Source: Actinotalea lenta
Lineage (GTDB): Bacteria > Actinomycetota > Actinomycetes > Actinomycetales > Cellulomonadaceae
Assembly: GCF_030586465.1 (NCBI RefSeq)
Contig: NZ_JAUQYP010000001.1
Span: forward strand, 1,755,834 to 1,819,833
Direction of reading: 5' to 3'
DNA: 64,000 nucleotides
In this document: positions 7,572 through 16,078 of the stretch, one piece after another
Position numbering within the stretch: position 1 is the first letter of the stretch
How the letters are laid out: each line of letters opens with the position of its first letter
Program-made: the position numbers and the translations under genes
Notes under the pieces: model-generated
What the model saw: only the letters and a program-made list of their open reading frames with translations
What the model was told of the DNA's origin: nothing
Databases searched by the model: none

Positions 7572-8455
7572 TCGAAAGGTCTGCGACCAGGCCTGTCATC
7601 TGGCGGGATGCGGGATTTCGAACCCACGATCGCTTGCCCCGCGGTCACCGGCCGAGGGGCTGGACTGCGGCTTCGTTCAGCCAGTCAGCGACACCTGGTG
7701 GATCTGCTGGCTGTGCTATGTCGGCGTCCCACTCGCTGGCGGCGACCCAATCATCACGCACTCCGAACTGTGGGTTCTGGAGACCGAGCACTGCCCAGGG
7801 GCAGGCCAGTACCCGTGAGCACTCAGGCCTGACCCGACCCGCCGCGCGTCAGGTTAGGCAGAGCGCCAAGCGGCAGTGGAGCCAAGCATGCAGGCCGCCG
7901 TTTTGCCCGTCGCCGAGCGAGCCACTGGGCCGACAGGTGCACGGCGCGCCTCGGTCGCGGCTCGTCGCAAGGATGGCGACTGTGTTGTGCCCACCTCGTC
8001 GCTGTCGTTCCTGTCGGTTCGCAATCCGCAAGCGACGCCGTTCCGCACAGGTACCAGCGCCGTTCCCGTGCGTCGCGCGACCCGTCCCGGGAGGCGCACG
8101 AGCCGGAAGTCACGCCGGTGTGCTTCTCCTAGTCGGACTAAAAGGTGGAAGCCCCACGGGGGCGGGCGGCACGGAGCCGAGCTCACCCGGCGTGACGCCG
8201 GCGGCCGGACCCGCGCTGTCGGACCAGGCTAGTCGCAGTGACGGCGTCGACGGCGTTCAGGGGCGGCTCCCGGCGCCCCACGCGGCGAGCGTGGGCTCAG
8301 GCACGGAACCGTGCGGGGGCGTCCACACTCCGAACGCCGATCCGCGGCCCCGGTGCCGTTCGCCGCGTGGGCCGCCGCTCGGCCACCTCGGTCATCCGCC
8401 GAGGCCGCCGGCTGCCGCCCGGTTCGCTGGGTGTGATCAGCGCCGCGGGCTCCGA
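7572..8455. other. Gene-poor junction between accessory region and conserved genome
   Basis: Apart from the tRNA-like remnant, I see no intact gene. A plus-strand frame from about 7640 to its TGA at 7818 reads like the 3' end of a real protein (contains CGFVQPVSDTWWICWLCYVG and ends EHCPGAGQYP) with normal codon choice, but no start is visible, so it may be a gene fragment. From 7819 to 8455, open frames on both strands are Arg/Pro-rich shadows without ribosome-binding sites. Confidence 0.4.
7601..7640 (-). pseudogene. tRNA 3'-end remnant, possible att site
   Basis: Read on the minus strand, the sequence contains GTGGGTTCGAAATCCCGC followed by ATCCCGC. This matches a tRNA T-arm (stem, TTCGA loop, stem) and 3' acceptor strand. 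The loop carries one extra A (TTCGAAAT), and no matching anticodon arm, D-arm or 5' acceptor can be placed upstream, so it is not a functional tRNA. A 3' tRNA fragment beside an accessory region is the usual footprint of tRNA-targeting integration. No integrase is present in the window. Confidence 0.4.
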
Positions 8456-8665
8456 TCAGCGAAGCCGGCGCCGCGACCTCGGCGGACGCGGGGAGGACGG
8501 GTACCGCCGGGCCGTCGGCATCGGGGCGTGGCGCAGGGCCTCGAGCCTGACCAGGAGCGCGAAGCGGCGCAGCTCGCGGTCCGTGGCGCCGCCGGCGTCG
8601 GCGTCGCGACGGCGCGGCGTGGGGGTCCGGGCGCGGCCGGCCCCCGGCTCCGGGCGGGCGGTCAC
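8456..8665 (-). CDS. Small basic protein with RELRR-RLExLR motif
   Basis: A 69-aa protein whose GTG overlaps the stop of the GntR gene by four bases (8662-8665), so it is the third gene of that operon. Its centre, DRELRRFALLVRLEALRH, is strikingly similar to DERELRRWAVVLRLETLRRL in the 42-aa protein at 57643. Both are predicted to form one amphipathic helix flanked by basic, disordered tails. No family is known to me. Its place behind a YtrA-type regulator suggests a small modulator or nucleic-acid-binding peptide, but this is inference. Confidence 0.6.
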   Translation of the reverse strand: MTARPEPGAGRARTPTPRRRDADAGGATDRELRRFALLVRLEALRHAPMPTARRYPSSPRPPRSRRRLR

Positions 8666-9042
8666 TGCGGGACCTCGGTGGCAGCCGGTGAGCTCAGCAG
8701 GGCGGAGCGAACCAGGTCGATCAGGTCGGGGCCGTCGATGCCCTCGCTGCGGGCGGCGACGACGAGCTGGTGGGCGATCTCCTGCGTGCGTCCTGGCGCG
8801 CGGGTGGGCGCCGTGACGACGGTCCCGACGCGCCGACGGGTGGTGACGCGTCCGGCGGCCTCGAGCTCGCGGTAGGCGCGCGCGACGGTGCCCGCGGCGA
8901 TGCCGAGGTCGGCGGCGAGGATTCGCACGGTCGGCAAGCGGTCGCCCTCGGCGAGCGTCCCGGCGGTGATCAGCGCCACGATCTGGGCGCGGATCTGCTC
9001 GTACTGGGGGGTGGCAGAGCTCAGGTCGACGGTGATCGTCAC
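8662..9042 (-). CDS. GntR-family regulator, YtrA subfamily
   Basis: A 126-aa transcription factor with an N-terminal winged helix (residues about 8-75: PQYEQIRAQIVALI, then GDRLPTVRILAADLGIAAGT and a wing RRRVGTVV) and a short C-terminal helical dimerisation segment. This is the compact YtrA architecture; these regulators typically repress their own operon, which often encodes ABC or membrane proteins. GTG at 9042 overlaps the upstream membrane-protein stop (GTGA). The palindrome at 9992-10014 before the operon's first gene is the likely autoregulatory operator. Confidence 0.9.
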   Translation of the reverse strand: MTITVDLSSATPQYEQIRAQIVALITAGTLAEGDRLPTVRILAADLGIAAGTVARAYRELEAAGRVTTRRRVGTVVTAPTRAPGRTQEIAHQLVVAARSEGIDGPDLIDLVRSALLSSPAATEVPQ

Positions 9043-9977
9043 GATGACACCCCGGCGTGGTCGGGCGATGGCGCGTTCCGCTGCCCCCTGGGCAGCGGAA
9101 CGACCGCCAGCACCAACCCGGCCAGCGACACGCACGCGGCAGCGCCGAGCAGGGCGTAGCCGATCCCGGTCTGCGCGACCGAGCCGTGCACGCGCCCGAC
9201 GGCGACGTGCCCCCAGGCGGCCGCGACCAGGGTGCCCGCGACCGTGACGGCCAGGACCAGCTGGATCCCGCGCGTGACGTGGCCCGCCGACCGCCGCCGC
9301 AGGCGCAGGTCCCACTCGGTCGACACCCCCGGCACGGCCGGGCGCAGCATGATCAGCCGCTGGACCAGCTCGGTCGCGGCCACCAGCACGAGCACCGCGA
9401 GGCTCATGGGCACGCCGTAGTACCAGCCCGGGTAGGCGGCGTTGCCCGCGTACCACTGGGTCAACGACCGCGGCCCGTCGGCCACCACGCCGAAGACGAC
9501 CAGGAGGACGAGGGCCAGCCCGGCCCACCCGAGCACCATGCGCCGCGGCCCCACCGGCGAGACGTCGGCGACCGTGCGGGCGACGAGCTCGGCCTCGCGG
9601 TGCGAGCCGGTGGGCCGAGGCCAGGTCAGCTGCCCGACGGCCTGGGCCGCCAGGAGGACGGCCCCGCCCAGTACGGGCAGCACGGCCAGCACCCGACCGT
9701 CGCGCGGCCACACGCCGAGCGAGATCCCGGCGACCGTCCAGGTCACAAGCACCACCATGAGGACGACGCCGATCGCGGACGCCAGCGTCGCGTGCCGGTT
9801 GGCGCGCGAGGCGGCCTGTGACGGGGTGACGGTGCGCAGGGCGTCCCAGGCGAGCGCTCCCAGCAGCACTGCGAGCAGCCCGACCAGGGACGCCAGGTAG
9901 ATCGCCGCCCCCTGCCACGGCATGCACGATGTGGCGTGGTTCCCCCCGACGCAGAGGTTGCCCCCTTCGATCCACAT
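9039..9977 (-). CDS. Seven-helix membrane protein of the GntR operon
   Basis: A 312-aa integral membrane protein with about seven hydrophobic helices (the first near residues 17-42, AAIYLASLVGLLAVLLGAL; the last near 280-305). ATG at 9977 is preceded by GGGGG; an in-frame TTG 12 bases upstream is the alternative. It resembles DUF1648-like or other YtrA-linked membrane proteins only in context. It is the first gene of a three-gene operon with the GntR regulator and a small basic protein. A role in envelope stress or peptide sensing is plausible but unproved. Confidence 0.75.
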   Translation of the reverse strand: MWIEGGNLCVGGNHATSCMPWQGAAIYLASLVGLLAVLLGALAWDALRTVTPSQAASRANRHATLASAIGVVLMVVLVTWTVAGISLGVWPRDGRVLAVLPVLGGAVLLAAQAVGQLTWPRPTGSHREAELVARTVADVSPVGPRRMVLGWAGLALVLLVVFGVVADGPRSLTQWYAGNAAYPGWYYGVPMSLAVLVLVAATELVQRLIMLRPAVPGVSTEWDLRLRRRSAGHVTRGIQLVLAVTVAGTLVAAAWGHVAVGRVHGSVAQTGIGYALLGAAACVSLAGLVLAVVPLPRGQRNAPSPDHAGVSS

Positions 9978-9991
9978 GCGGACCCCCAACT

Positions 9992-10014
9992 ATTGTGCAT
10001 GGACAATGCACAAT
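9992..10014. promoter_or_regulatory. Palindromic operator of the GntR operon
   Basis: ATTGTGCAT-GGACA-ATGCACAAT: perfect 9-base arms around a 5-base spacer, ending 15 bases upstream of the ATG of the first gene (9977, minus strand). Size, symmetry and position fit a GntR/YtrA operator. The ATGCAC/GTGCAT core recurs in the palindrome at 57622-57649. Confidence 0.65.
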
Positions 10015-10019
10015 GGCAG

Positions 10020-10093
10020 GCGTGCGACACCCCGTCAAGGACCGGCGCCCCGGGATCGCGGGCGTGCGACACCCCGTCAAGGACCGGCACCCC
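10020..10093. repeat. 42-bp tandem direct repeat, two copies
   Basis: The 42-base unit beginning GCGTGCGACACCCCGTCAAG at 10020 is followed directly by a second copy at 10062 that is identical for 27 bases and then nearly so for five more. It lies between the palindromic operator and the 3' end of the enolase-superfamily gene, so it is non-coding. Confidence 0.8.
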
Positions 10094-10117
10094 AGGCGCG
10101 AGGGTCCTGGGAGGCGC

Positions 10118-11230
10118 TCAGGCCACCCGGCGGGCGGGCTCGGCCGGCTTGGCGCGCAGGCGCATGCCGTGGCCCGGGCGGGACAGGTCCGGGGTCACCG
10201 TGCCGTCGACCACGTCCAGCGTCCCCTCGACCAGCATCGGGTCGAGCCGGACGTGGTCGTGGAACCACTCGATGTGCCGCGCGTTCGGCACGGCCACCGC
10301 GACATGCGCGGACAGCTGCGGGGCGCAGTGCGTGGACACGTCCAACGCCGCAGCGTCGGCCAGGGCCGCCACCCGCAGCCAGCCGGTGACGCCCTCGCAG
10401 CGGGTCACGTCGGCCTGCAGGCAGTCGACCGCGCCCGCCTCGATCAGCCGTTGCGCGTCCTCCGGGCACCATGCGTACTCCCCGGTGGACACGTCGCACT
10501 GCAGCCGGGTGCGCAGCTCGTGCAACCCCTGCAGGTCGTCGGAGGTGACCGGCTCCTCGAACCACGTCACGCCCAGGTTGTCCAGCGCGGCGCCCATCCG
10601 GGCGGCCTGCCCGCGGGAGTAGCCGCCGTTGGCGTCGACGAAGACCTCGATCCCCGGCCCGGCGGTGCGGGTGGCCAGAGCCGTGCGGTGCAGGTCCCGC
10701 GCCACGTTCGCGCCGGCGTCCTCGCCGATCTTGATCTTCACGGCGCGCATCCCGGCCTCGGTCCACCCGCCGATCTCCTCGCGCAGCCGGGCGTCGTCCC
10801 AGGTGGTGAAGCCGCCGCTGCCGTAGGCCGGGATCGAGTCCCGCACCTTGCCGAGGAGCACCGCGAGCGGGACGTCCAGCAGCCGGGCCTTGAGGTCCCA
10901 CAGCGCGATGTCCACCGCGGAGATCGCGGTCGAGGCGATCCCACGGCGGCCCATGTTGCGCACCGCGCGGACCATCGCCAGGTTCGCGGCGGGGACGTCG
11001 GCGGCCTCCCTGCCGACCACCAGGTCGCCGAGCTTGTCGTTGACCAGGTGCGCCGCCGAGGCGTGCCCGTACGTCCAGCCCAGCCCGGTCTGCCCGGCGG
11101 CCTTGACCTCGACGAGGACGACAGTCGTGGAGTCCCAGGTGAGGGTGCCGTCGGCCTCGGGCTCGTCCGTCGGGACCACCCAGGCCTGCGCCACGACCTC
11201 CTCGATCGTCGCGCCCCTCAGACCGGCCAC
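10118..11230 (-). CDS. Enolase-superfamily enzyme, mandelate racemase-like
   Basis: A 370-aa sugar- or acid-dehydratase-type enzyme. Enolases of this type abstract an alpha proton from a carboxylate substrate held on Mg2+. Seen: N-terminal capping domain (to about residue 125), then a barrel with the KxK catalytic pair (AVKIKIGED), metal ligands in VDANGGYSR, WFEEPV and LQADVTRCEG, and the His in STHCAPQ. The KxK plus late His points to the mandelate racemase or related acid-sugar dehydratase subgroup. GTG at 11230 overlaps the 3' end of the dehydrogenase gene by 13 bases, so both are translated together. The exact substrate cannot be told from sequence. Confidence 0.85.
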   Translation of the reverse strand: MAGLRGATIEEVVAQAWVVPTDEPEADGTLTWDSTTVVLVEVKAAGQTGLGWTYGHASAAHLVNDKLGDLVVGREAADVPAANLAMVRAVRNMGRRGIASTAISAVDIALWDLKARLLDVPLAVLLGKVRDSIPAYGSGGFTTWDDARLREEIGGWTEAGMRAVKIKIGEDAGANVARDLHRTALATRTAGPGIEVFVDANGGYSRGQAARMGAALDNLGVTWFEEPVTSDDLQGLHELRTRLQCDVSTGEYAWCPEDAQRLIEAGAVDCLQADVTRCEGVTGWLRVAALADAAALDVSTHCAPQLSAHVAVAVPNARHIEWFHDHVRLDPMLVEGTLDVVDGTVTPDLSRPGHGMRLRAKPAEPARRVA

Positions 11231-14200
11231 GGTGACCCCTCCTGCGGACGGTGCCGGTCGAGGTGGCGGACCTGCTGCGGGCGGCCCGGGCGCGATCGCG
11301 GGTCGGTGGGCTGCCCGCGCTGGGCGCGCAGAGCCGCGGCGAGCACCTCGGCCAGGTGCTCGGGCTGACGCCCACCGTCGGTCTGCTCGACCTGGGTGCG
11401 GCAGCTGAACCCGTCGGCCAGTACCAGGGCGTCGTCACCGGCCTCGCGCAGTGCGGGCAGCAGCTCGTGCTCGGCGCACGCCACCGACACGTCCAGGTGC
11501 CCGGACTCGTACCCGAAGTTGCCCGCGAGGCCGCAGCACCCGCTCACCGTCGTCGGCTCGATGCCGGCGCGCTTCATCAGCTCGGTGTCCGGGTCCTCGC
11601 CGAGCACTGCGTGCTGGTGGCAGTGCGGCTGGACCACCGCGTCGCGGTCGACCTTGGGCGGTTCCCAGCCGTCGGTGTCGACCAGGAGCTCGGCCAGGGT
11701 GCGGGTCTGGTCCCGTAGCCGGGCGATGTCGTGGTCGTGCGGGAACAGCTCAGGCGCGTCGGCCCGGAAGACCGCGGTGCAGCTCGGTTCCAGGCCCACG
11801 ACCAGCCCGCCACGACGCAGGTGCGGCGCCAGATGGCGCAGCGTACGGCGCAGCACGCGCTCGGCCACGTCCAGCTGGCCGGTGGAGATCCACGTCAGAC
11901 CGCAGCACAGCGTCGAGTCCGGGATCGTCACGCGGTACCCGGCGTCCTCGAGCACCTCCACGGCGGCCTTGGCCACGTGCGGGTGCAGGTTGTTGGTGAA
12001 GGTGTCCGGCCAGAGCATGACCTCGCCGCGCTCGCCCGACCCACGGGGCCCGCGCCGCCGGTAGGAGTCGGTGAACCGGTGGTCGGCGAAGTACGGCACG
12101 GGCCGGTCCGGCTCGACACCGCCCAGGCGCTGGCCCAGCCGCGTCAGCGGTCCGGCGTGCGAGAGCGCGTTGACCAGCCGCGGCGCGAAGGACGCGAGAC
12201 GTGCCCACAGCGGCAGCCAGCCCATCGTGTAGTGCGCGGCGGGCCGCACCCGGCCCTCGTAGTGGTGGGACAGGAACTCCGCCTTGTAGGTGGCCATGTC
12301 CACGTCCACCGGGCAGTCCGTCTTGCAGCCCTTGCAGGCGAGGCACAGGTCCAGCGCGTCGCGGACCTCCGTCGAGCGCCAGCCGTCCGTGATGGGGGAG
12401 TCCGGGTGGCCGGACATCATCTCGAACAGCAGCCTGGAGCGGCCGCGCGTGGAGTGCTGCTCCTCACCGGTGGCCCGGTACGACGGGCACATGACCCCGC
12501 CCTCGTGGCTGCGGCACTGACCGACGCCGACGCAGCGCAGTACGGCGCGGTCCCAGCTGCCGTCGTCCTGGGGGAAGCGGAAGTGCTTGTCGCGCGGTTC
12601 GCTCGGGGCGTAGTCGGGTCCGAGCCGCAGGTTCTCGTCGGGGGCGTAGGCGTGCACGACCTTGCCGGGGTTCATCCGGTTGCCCGGGTCGACCAGTGCC
12701 TTGACCTTCTCCATCGCCTCGACGCAGCGGTCGCCCAGCATCACCGGCAGGAGCGCTCCCCGCTGCTGACCGTCGCCGTGCTCGCCGGACAGCGAGCCAC
12801 CGAACTCCGCGACCAGGTGGGCCGCGCGGTCCAGGAAGCTGACGTAGTCCTGGACGCCCTCAGCGGTGGTCAGGTCGAACGGGATACGGATGTGCAGGCA
12901 GCCGTGCCCGAAGTGGCCGTAGCGGGACGCCTTGCCGTAGCCGTACTCGTCCAGCAGGTCACCGAACCGGCGCAGGTACTCCCCGAGCCGCTCGGGCGGA
13001 ACCGCGGAGTCCTCCCAGCCGGGCCAGGCGTCGGCCATGTCCGCGACCCACGCCGTGGCGCCCAACCCGGACTCGCGGATGCTCCACAGGTCCTCGCGGT
13101 CCTCGGCGTCCTCGTACTCCTGCACGTGGGCGCCGGCCTGCTCGGCGTCGGCGGCGAGCGACTCGACCTCGCGGCGCAGCTCGTCCTCGTCGTCCGCGCC
13201 GACCTCGACCATCAGCCAGCCGAGGCCCCCGGGGAGCAGGTCGAGCGACCCCTGGTTGAGGCGCTTCTCCCGCTCGAAGTGGATGAGCCGCTCGTCGATT
13301 CCCTCGACCACCAGCGGCTCGTGCCCGTTCACCATGGGTACGGCGTCCGCGGCCTCCTCGATGCTCGGGAAGCCGAGCACGAGCATCGCCCGGTGCTCGA
13401 CGACGGGCACCAGGGCGACCTCGGCGCGCAGCAGGGTCACCAGGGTGCCCTCGGAGCCGCTGAGGGCCTTGGCCAGGTCGAACCCGCCCTCGGGCAGCAG
13501 CGAGTCCAGGTTGTACCCGGACACCCGGCGGGGGATGTCCGGGTAGCTGCTGCGCACGTCGTCGCCGTACTCCTCGGCGATCTCGTGCAGCCCGCGGTAG
13601 ATCTCCGCGCGCCGTCCACCCTCGGCCAGGATCTGCTGGTACTCCTCGTCGCTGGTGGGGCCGACCCACATCCGCACGCCGTCATAGGTGAGCACCTCGG
13701 CCCGTACCAGGTTGTCCACGGTCTTGCCGTACGCCTGGGCGGTGGACCCGCACGAGTTGTTGCCGATCATCCCGCCGAGCGTGCAGCGGCTGTGCGTCGA
13801 GGGGCGTGGGCCGAACTGAAGACCGTGCGGCGCCACCGCCTTGTTCAGCTCGTCCAGCACGATGCCCGGTTCGACCACGGCGGTCCGCGCGTCGGGGTCC
13901 ACGGAGACGACGTTCTTGCAGTACTTCGACCAGTCGAGGACGACCGCGACGTTGCACGCCTCGCCGGCCAGGCTCGTCCCTCCGCCGCGGGAGACGATGG
14001 GAGCCCCGAGCTGCGCGCAGACCTCGACGGCGGCGGCCCCCGCCTCGACGGTGCGCGGGATGACGACGCCGAGCGGCACCTGGCGGAAGTTGGAGGCGTC
14101 CGTCGCATAGGTGCCCCGCGAGCCCGCGTCGAAGCGGACCTCGCCGTCGACGCGTTCGGTCAGGCGGCGCTCGAGCTCGCGCAGGTCGAGATCGGCCAGG

Positions 14201-14238
14201 TCGTCACGGCGGGTCGGGGCTGGTAGGTCGACCGTCAT
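11218..14238 (-). CDS. Fused FAD/Fe-S D-2-hydroxyacid dehydrogenase
   Basis: A 1006-aa single-chain enzyme combining GlcD- and GlcF-like parts, probably oxidising D-lactate, D-2-hydroxyglutarate or glycolate and passing electrons to the membrane quinone pool. Seen: FAD-binding PCMH domain (residues about 40-200, with SRGGGTSLAGEA and GGMIGNNSCGS), FAD-oxidase C domain (to about 530), two 4Fe-4S clusters (CRSHEGGVMCPSY; CLACKGCKTDCP) and two CCG domains (STLCCGLTW; GCCGLAGNFGYE). ATG at 14238 follows GGGAGGG. Downstream the enolase-family gene overlaps it, suggesting a pathway that dehydrates an acid sugar and oxidises a 2-hydroxyacid. Confidence 0.9.
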   Translation of the reverse strand: MTVDLPAPTRRDDLADLDLRELERRLTERVDGEVRFDAGSRGTYATDASNFRQVPLGVVIPRTVEAGAAAVEVCAQLGAPIVSRGGGTSLAGEACNVAVVLDWSKYCKNVVSVDPDARTAVVEPGIVLDELNKAVAPHGLQFGPRPSTHSRCTLGGMIGNNSCGSTAQAYGKTVDNLVRAEVLTYDGVRMWVGPTSDEEYQQILAEGGRRAEIYRGLHEIAEEYGDDVRSSYPDIPRRVSGYNLDSLLPEGGFDLAKALSGSEGTLVTLLRAEVALVPVVEHRAMLVLGFPSIEEAADAVPMVNGHEPLVVEGIDERLIHFEREKRLNQGSLDLLPGGLGWLMVEVGADDEDELRREVESLAADAEQAGAHVQEYEDAEDREDLWSIRESGLGATAWVADMADAWPGWEDSAVPPERLGEYLRRFGDLLDEYGYGKASRYGHFGHGCLHIRIPFDLTTAEGVQDYVSFLDRAAHLVAEFGGSLSGEHGDGQQRGALLPVMLGDRCVEAMEKVKALVDPGNRMNPGKVVHAYAPDENLRLGPDYAPSEPRDKHFRFPQDDGSWDRAVLRCVGVGQCRSHEGGVMCPSYRATGEEQHSTRGRSRLLFEMMSGHPDSPITDGWRSTEVRDALDLCLACKGCKTDCPVDVDMATYKAEFLSHHYEGRVRPAAHYTMGWLPLWARLASFAPRLVNALSHAGPLTRLGQRLGGVEPDRPVPYFADHRFTDSYRRRGPRGSGERGEVMLWPDTFTNNLHPHVAKAAVEVLEDAGYRVTIPDSTLCCGLTWISTGQLDVAERVLRRTLRHLAPHLRRGGLVVGLEPSCTAVFRADAPELFPHDHDIARLRDQTRTLAELLVDTDGWEPPKVDRDAVVQPHCHQHAVLGEDPDTELMKRAGIEPTTVSGCCGLAGNFGYESGHLDVSVACAEHELLPALREAGDDALVLADGFSCRTQVEQTDGGRQPEHLAEVLAAALRAQRGQPTDPRSRPGRPQQVRHLDRHRPQEGSPWPV

Positions 14239-14449
14239 CCCAGCCCTCCCGCGTTCCGTGCACGGTTCTGGTCCCGCGGACGTCCCCCGCGCTTGTGGTC
14301 GGGCGCCGTTCGCGCAGGCGCCGGGACGGGTCCCACCTCGGCTGCGATCATGTCCTCGACGGTAGGTCGGGGCCGCCGGGGCCGCATCTGGGCCTTCCGC
14401 CGTACGTCGACCGGCGCGGCGTTTTGTCCCAGGTCCGCCCCACGGAAGG

Positions 14450-16078
14450 ATGATGACCGTGGATGCCGCGACCCGCCCGACCTCCGGCTGGGGAACGGTC
14501 GCCGATACCTTCGCCGACCGGGACCCCGGTCGCCCGGTCGCCAAGGCATCCCTCCTCGACGCCGTCACGGACCTGCGCGCGGCCGTCGCCGAGACCCGGT
14601 TCCCGCTGCCCCTGGACGGGGTGGCTCGCGCGCGCCGGCAGCGAGCCGAGCTGCTCGATCAGCTGGACGACCATCTGCTGCCCCGGCTGCGCGAGCTGAG
14701 CGCTCCCGGCCTCGTCGTGGTGGCCGGGTCGACAGGGGCGGGCAAGTCGACGCTGGTGAACTCGCTCGTGCGCGAGGAGGTCAGCCAGGCGGGGGTGCTG
14801 CGGCCCACCACGCGGCGGCCGATGCTCGTGCACCACCCCGCCGACGCCGAGCTGCTCGCCGGGCATCCGCTGCTCGCCCACATGGACGCCGTGGCGCGAG
14901 ACGCGGTGCCGCGCGGGGTGGCCCTCGTCGACGCGCCGGACCTGGACTCGCTGCTCGAGGAGAACCGGGAGACGGCGCGACGGCTGCTGGACGCCGCCGA
15001 CCTGTGGCTGTTCTGCACGACCGCGGCCCGGTACGGCGACGCCCTGCCCTGGCAGGTGCTCGACCTGGCGGCCGAACGCGGGGCCGCGATGGCGATGGTG
15101 CTCAACCGCGTCCCGCGGGACGCCGTGATCGCGGTCCGCTCGGACCTGCTCGCGCGGCTGGGCGAGCACGGCCTGTCGACGGTTCCGCTGTTCCTGGTCC
15201 CGGACGTGGGACCGCACGAGGGCCTGCTGCCCGAGTCCTCGATCGCCCCGGTGCGCCGCTGGCTGACCGTACTGGCCGGGGCGGACCGCGCCCAGGGGGT
15301 CATCGCCCGGACCCAACGTGGTGCCCTGGCGGCGTTGCGTCCCCGGGTGGACGGGCTGGCCGACGCCGTGCAGGCCCAGGTCGACGCGCGCGAGGCGCTG
15401 GAGGCCGAGGTCGGGGTGCTGCTCGCCGGCCCTGCTGAGCGTGCCGCGGCGGAGGTCGCCCAGGGGGCGGTCGCGCGGGGCCCGGTGCGCGGCGCGTGGG
15501 CGGCGCACGCGGGCCGCGGCGGTGCCCTCGGCACGGCGTGGACGTCACGTCGGGCCGGCGAGGCGCGGGCGAGCGCGCTGCGTGCCGTGGGCGAGGAGGT
15601 GCTGGGTGCGGCGCGGGTCGCCCTGGCCGCGGCCCGCCGGGCGGGTGAGACGGCTGTTGCCGCGGGGGTCGGAGACCGGCTGGCGGCCGTGGAGCTCCCG
15701 GACCTCGCGCCGGGCGTCGCGGAGCCCGACGCCGACGCGCAGGCGTGGCTCGACGGCGCCGCGAGCCGGCTGCGCGGCGCGGATCACCGCGGCGTGGCGC
15801 GCCTGCTGCGCCAGGCCGGCGAGACCGGAGCCGCTGTGGTGCTGGCCGCGGCGGCGCTCGGTCTGGGTGCCTCCCGCGTGCTGCTGGAGCGCGCGATCGG
15901 GGGCGAGGCGGCCCGTGCGCTGGCCGACGCCACGGCGGCCGACCTGTCCGAGCGGATGCGGGCCGAGGTGCTCGCCGCCGGAGCGCGGGTGCGGGCCGGC
16001 CTGGACCAGCCCGACCTGGCTCCGGACGCAGCGTCGCGGCTCCGGCTGCGCCGCGCCGTGCTCAAGGAGTGGACATGA
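14450..16078 (+). CDS. Dynamin-like GTPase, pair 1 subunit A
   Basis: A 542-aa large GTPase. P-loop GSTGAGKST is at about residues 93-101, switch region VLRPTTRRP, and G3-like DAPDLDS. The usual G4 (N/TKxD) is replaced by LNRV, so guanine recognition is atypical. A single hydrophobic segment near residues 458-478 may anchor it. GGAAGG lies just upstream; ATG 14450, ATG 14453 and GTG 14459 are all possible starts, the last having the best spacing. Its stop overlaps the next ATG. Streptomyces DynA/DynB, adjacent dynamin-like proteins that stabilise FtsZ rings, have the same paired layout; membrane remodelling is therefore inferred. A close paralogue is at 22039. Confidence 0.85.
   Translation: MMTVDAATRPTSGWGTVADTFADRDPGRPVAKASLLDAVTDLRAAVAETRFPLPLDGVARARRQRAELLDQLDDHLLPRLRELSAPGLVVVAGSTGAGKSTLVNSLVREEVSQAGVLRPTTRRPMLVHHPADAELLAGHPLLAHMDAVARDAVPRGVALVDAPDLDSLLEENRETARRLLDAADLWLFCTTAARYGDALPWQVLDLAAERGAAMAMVLNRVPRDAVIAVRSDLLARLGEHGLSTVPLFLVPDVGPHEGLLPESSIAPVRRWLTVLAGADRAQGVIARTQRGALAALRPRVDGLADAVQAQVDAREALEAEVGVLLAGPAERAAAEVAQGAVARGPVRGAWAAHAGRGGALGTAWTSRRAGEARASALRAVGEEVLGAARVALAAARRAGETAVAAGVGDRLAAVELPDLAPGVAEPDADAQAWLDGAASRLRGADHRGVARLLRQAGETGAAVVLAAAALGLGASRVLLERAIGGEAARALADATAADLSERMRAEVLAAGARVRAGLDQPDLAPDAASRLRLRRAVLKEWT

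Noticed and set aside
1-8455. Integrative conjugative element or prophage
   Set aside because: Island-like features exist, but no integrase, relaxase, replication or phage structural gene can be seen, so a named element is not supported.
11731-14226. 831-codon plus-strand open frame opposite the D-2-hydroxyacid dehydrogenase
   Set aside because: Composition is Val/Leu/Gly/His repeats produced by reading the complement of a GC-rich gene; no start signal; the minus-strand gene has all FAD and Fe-S motifs.
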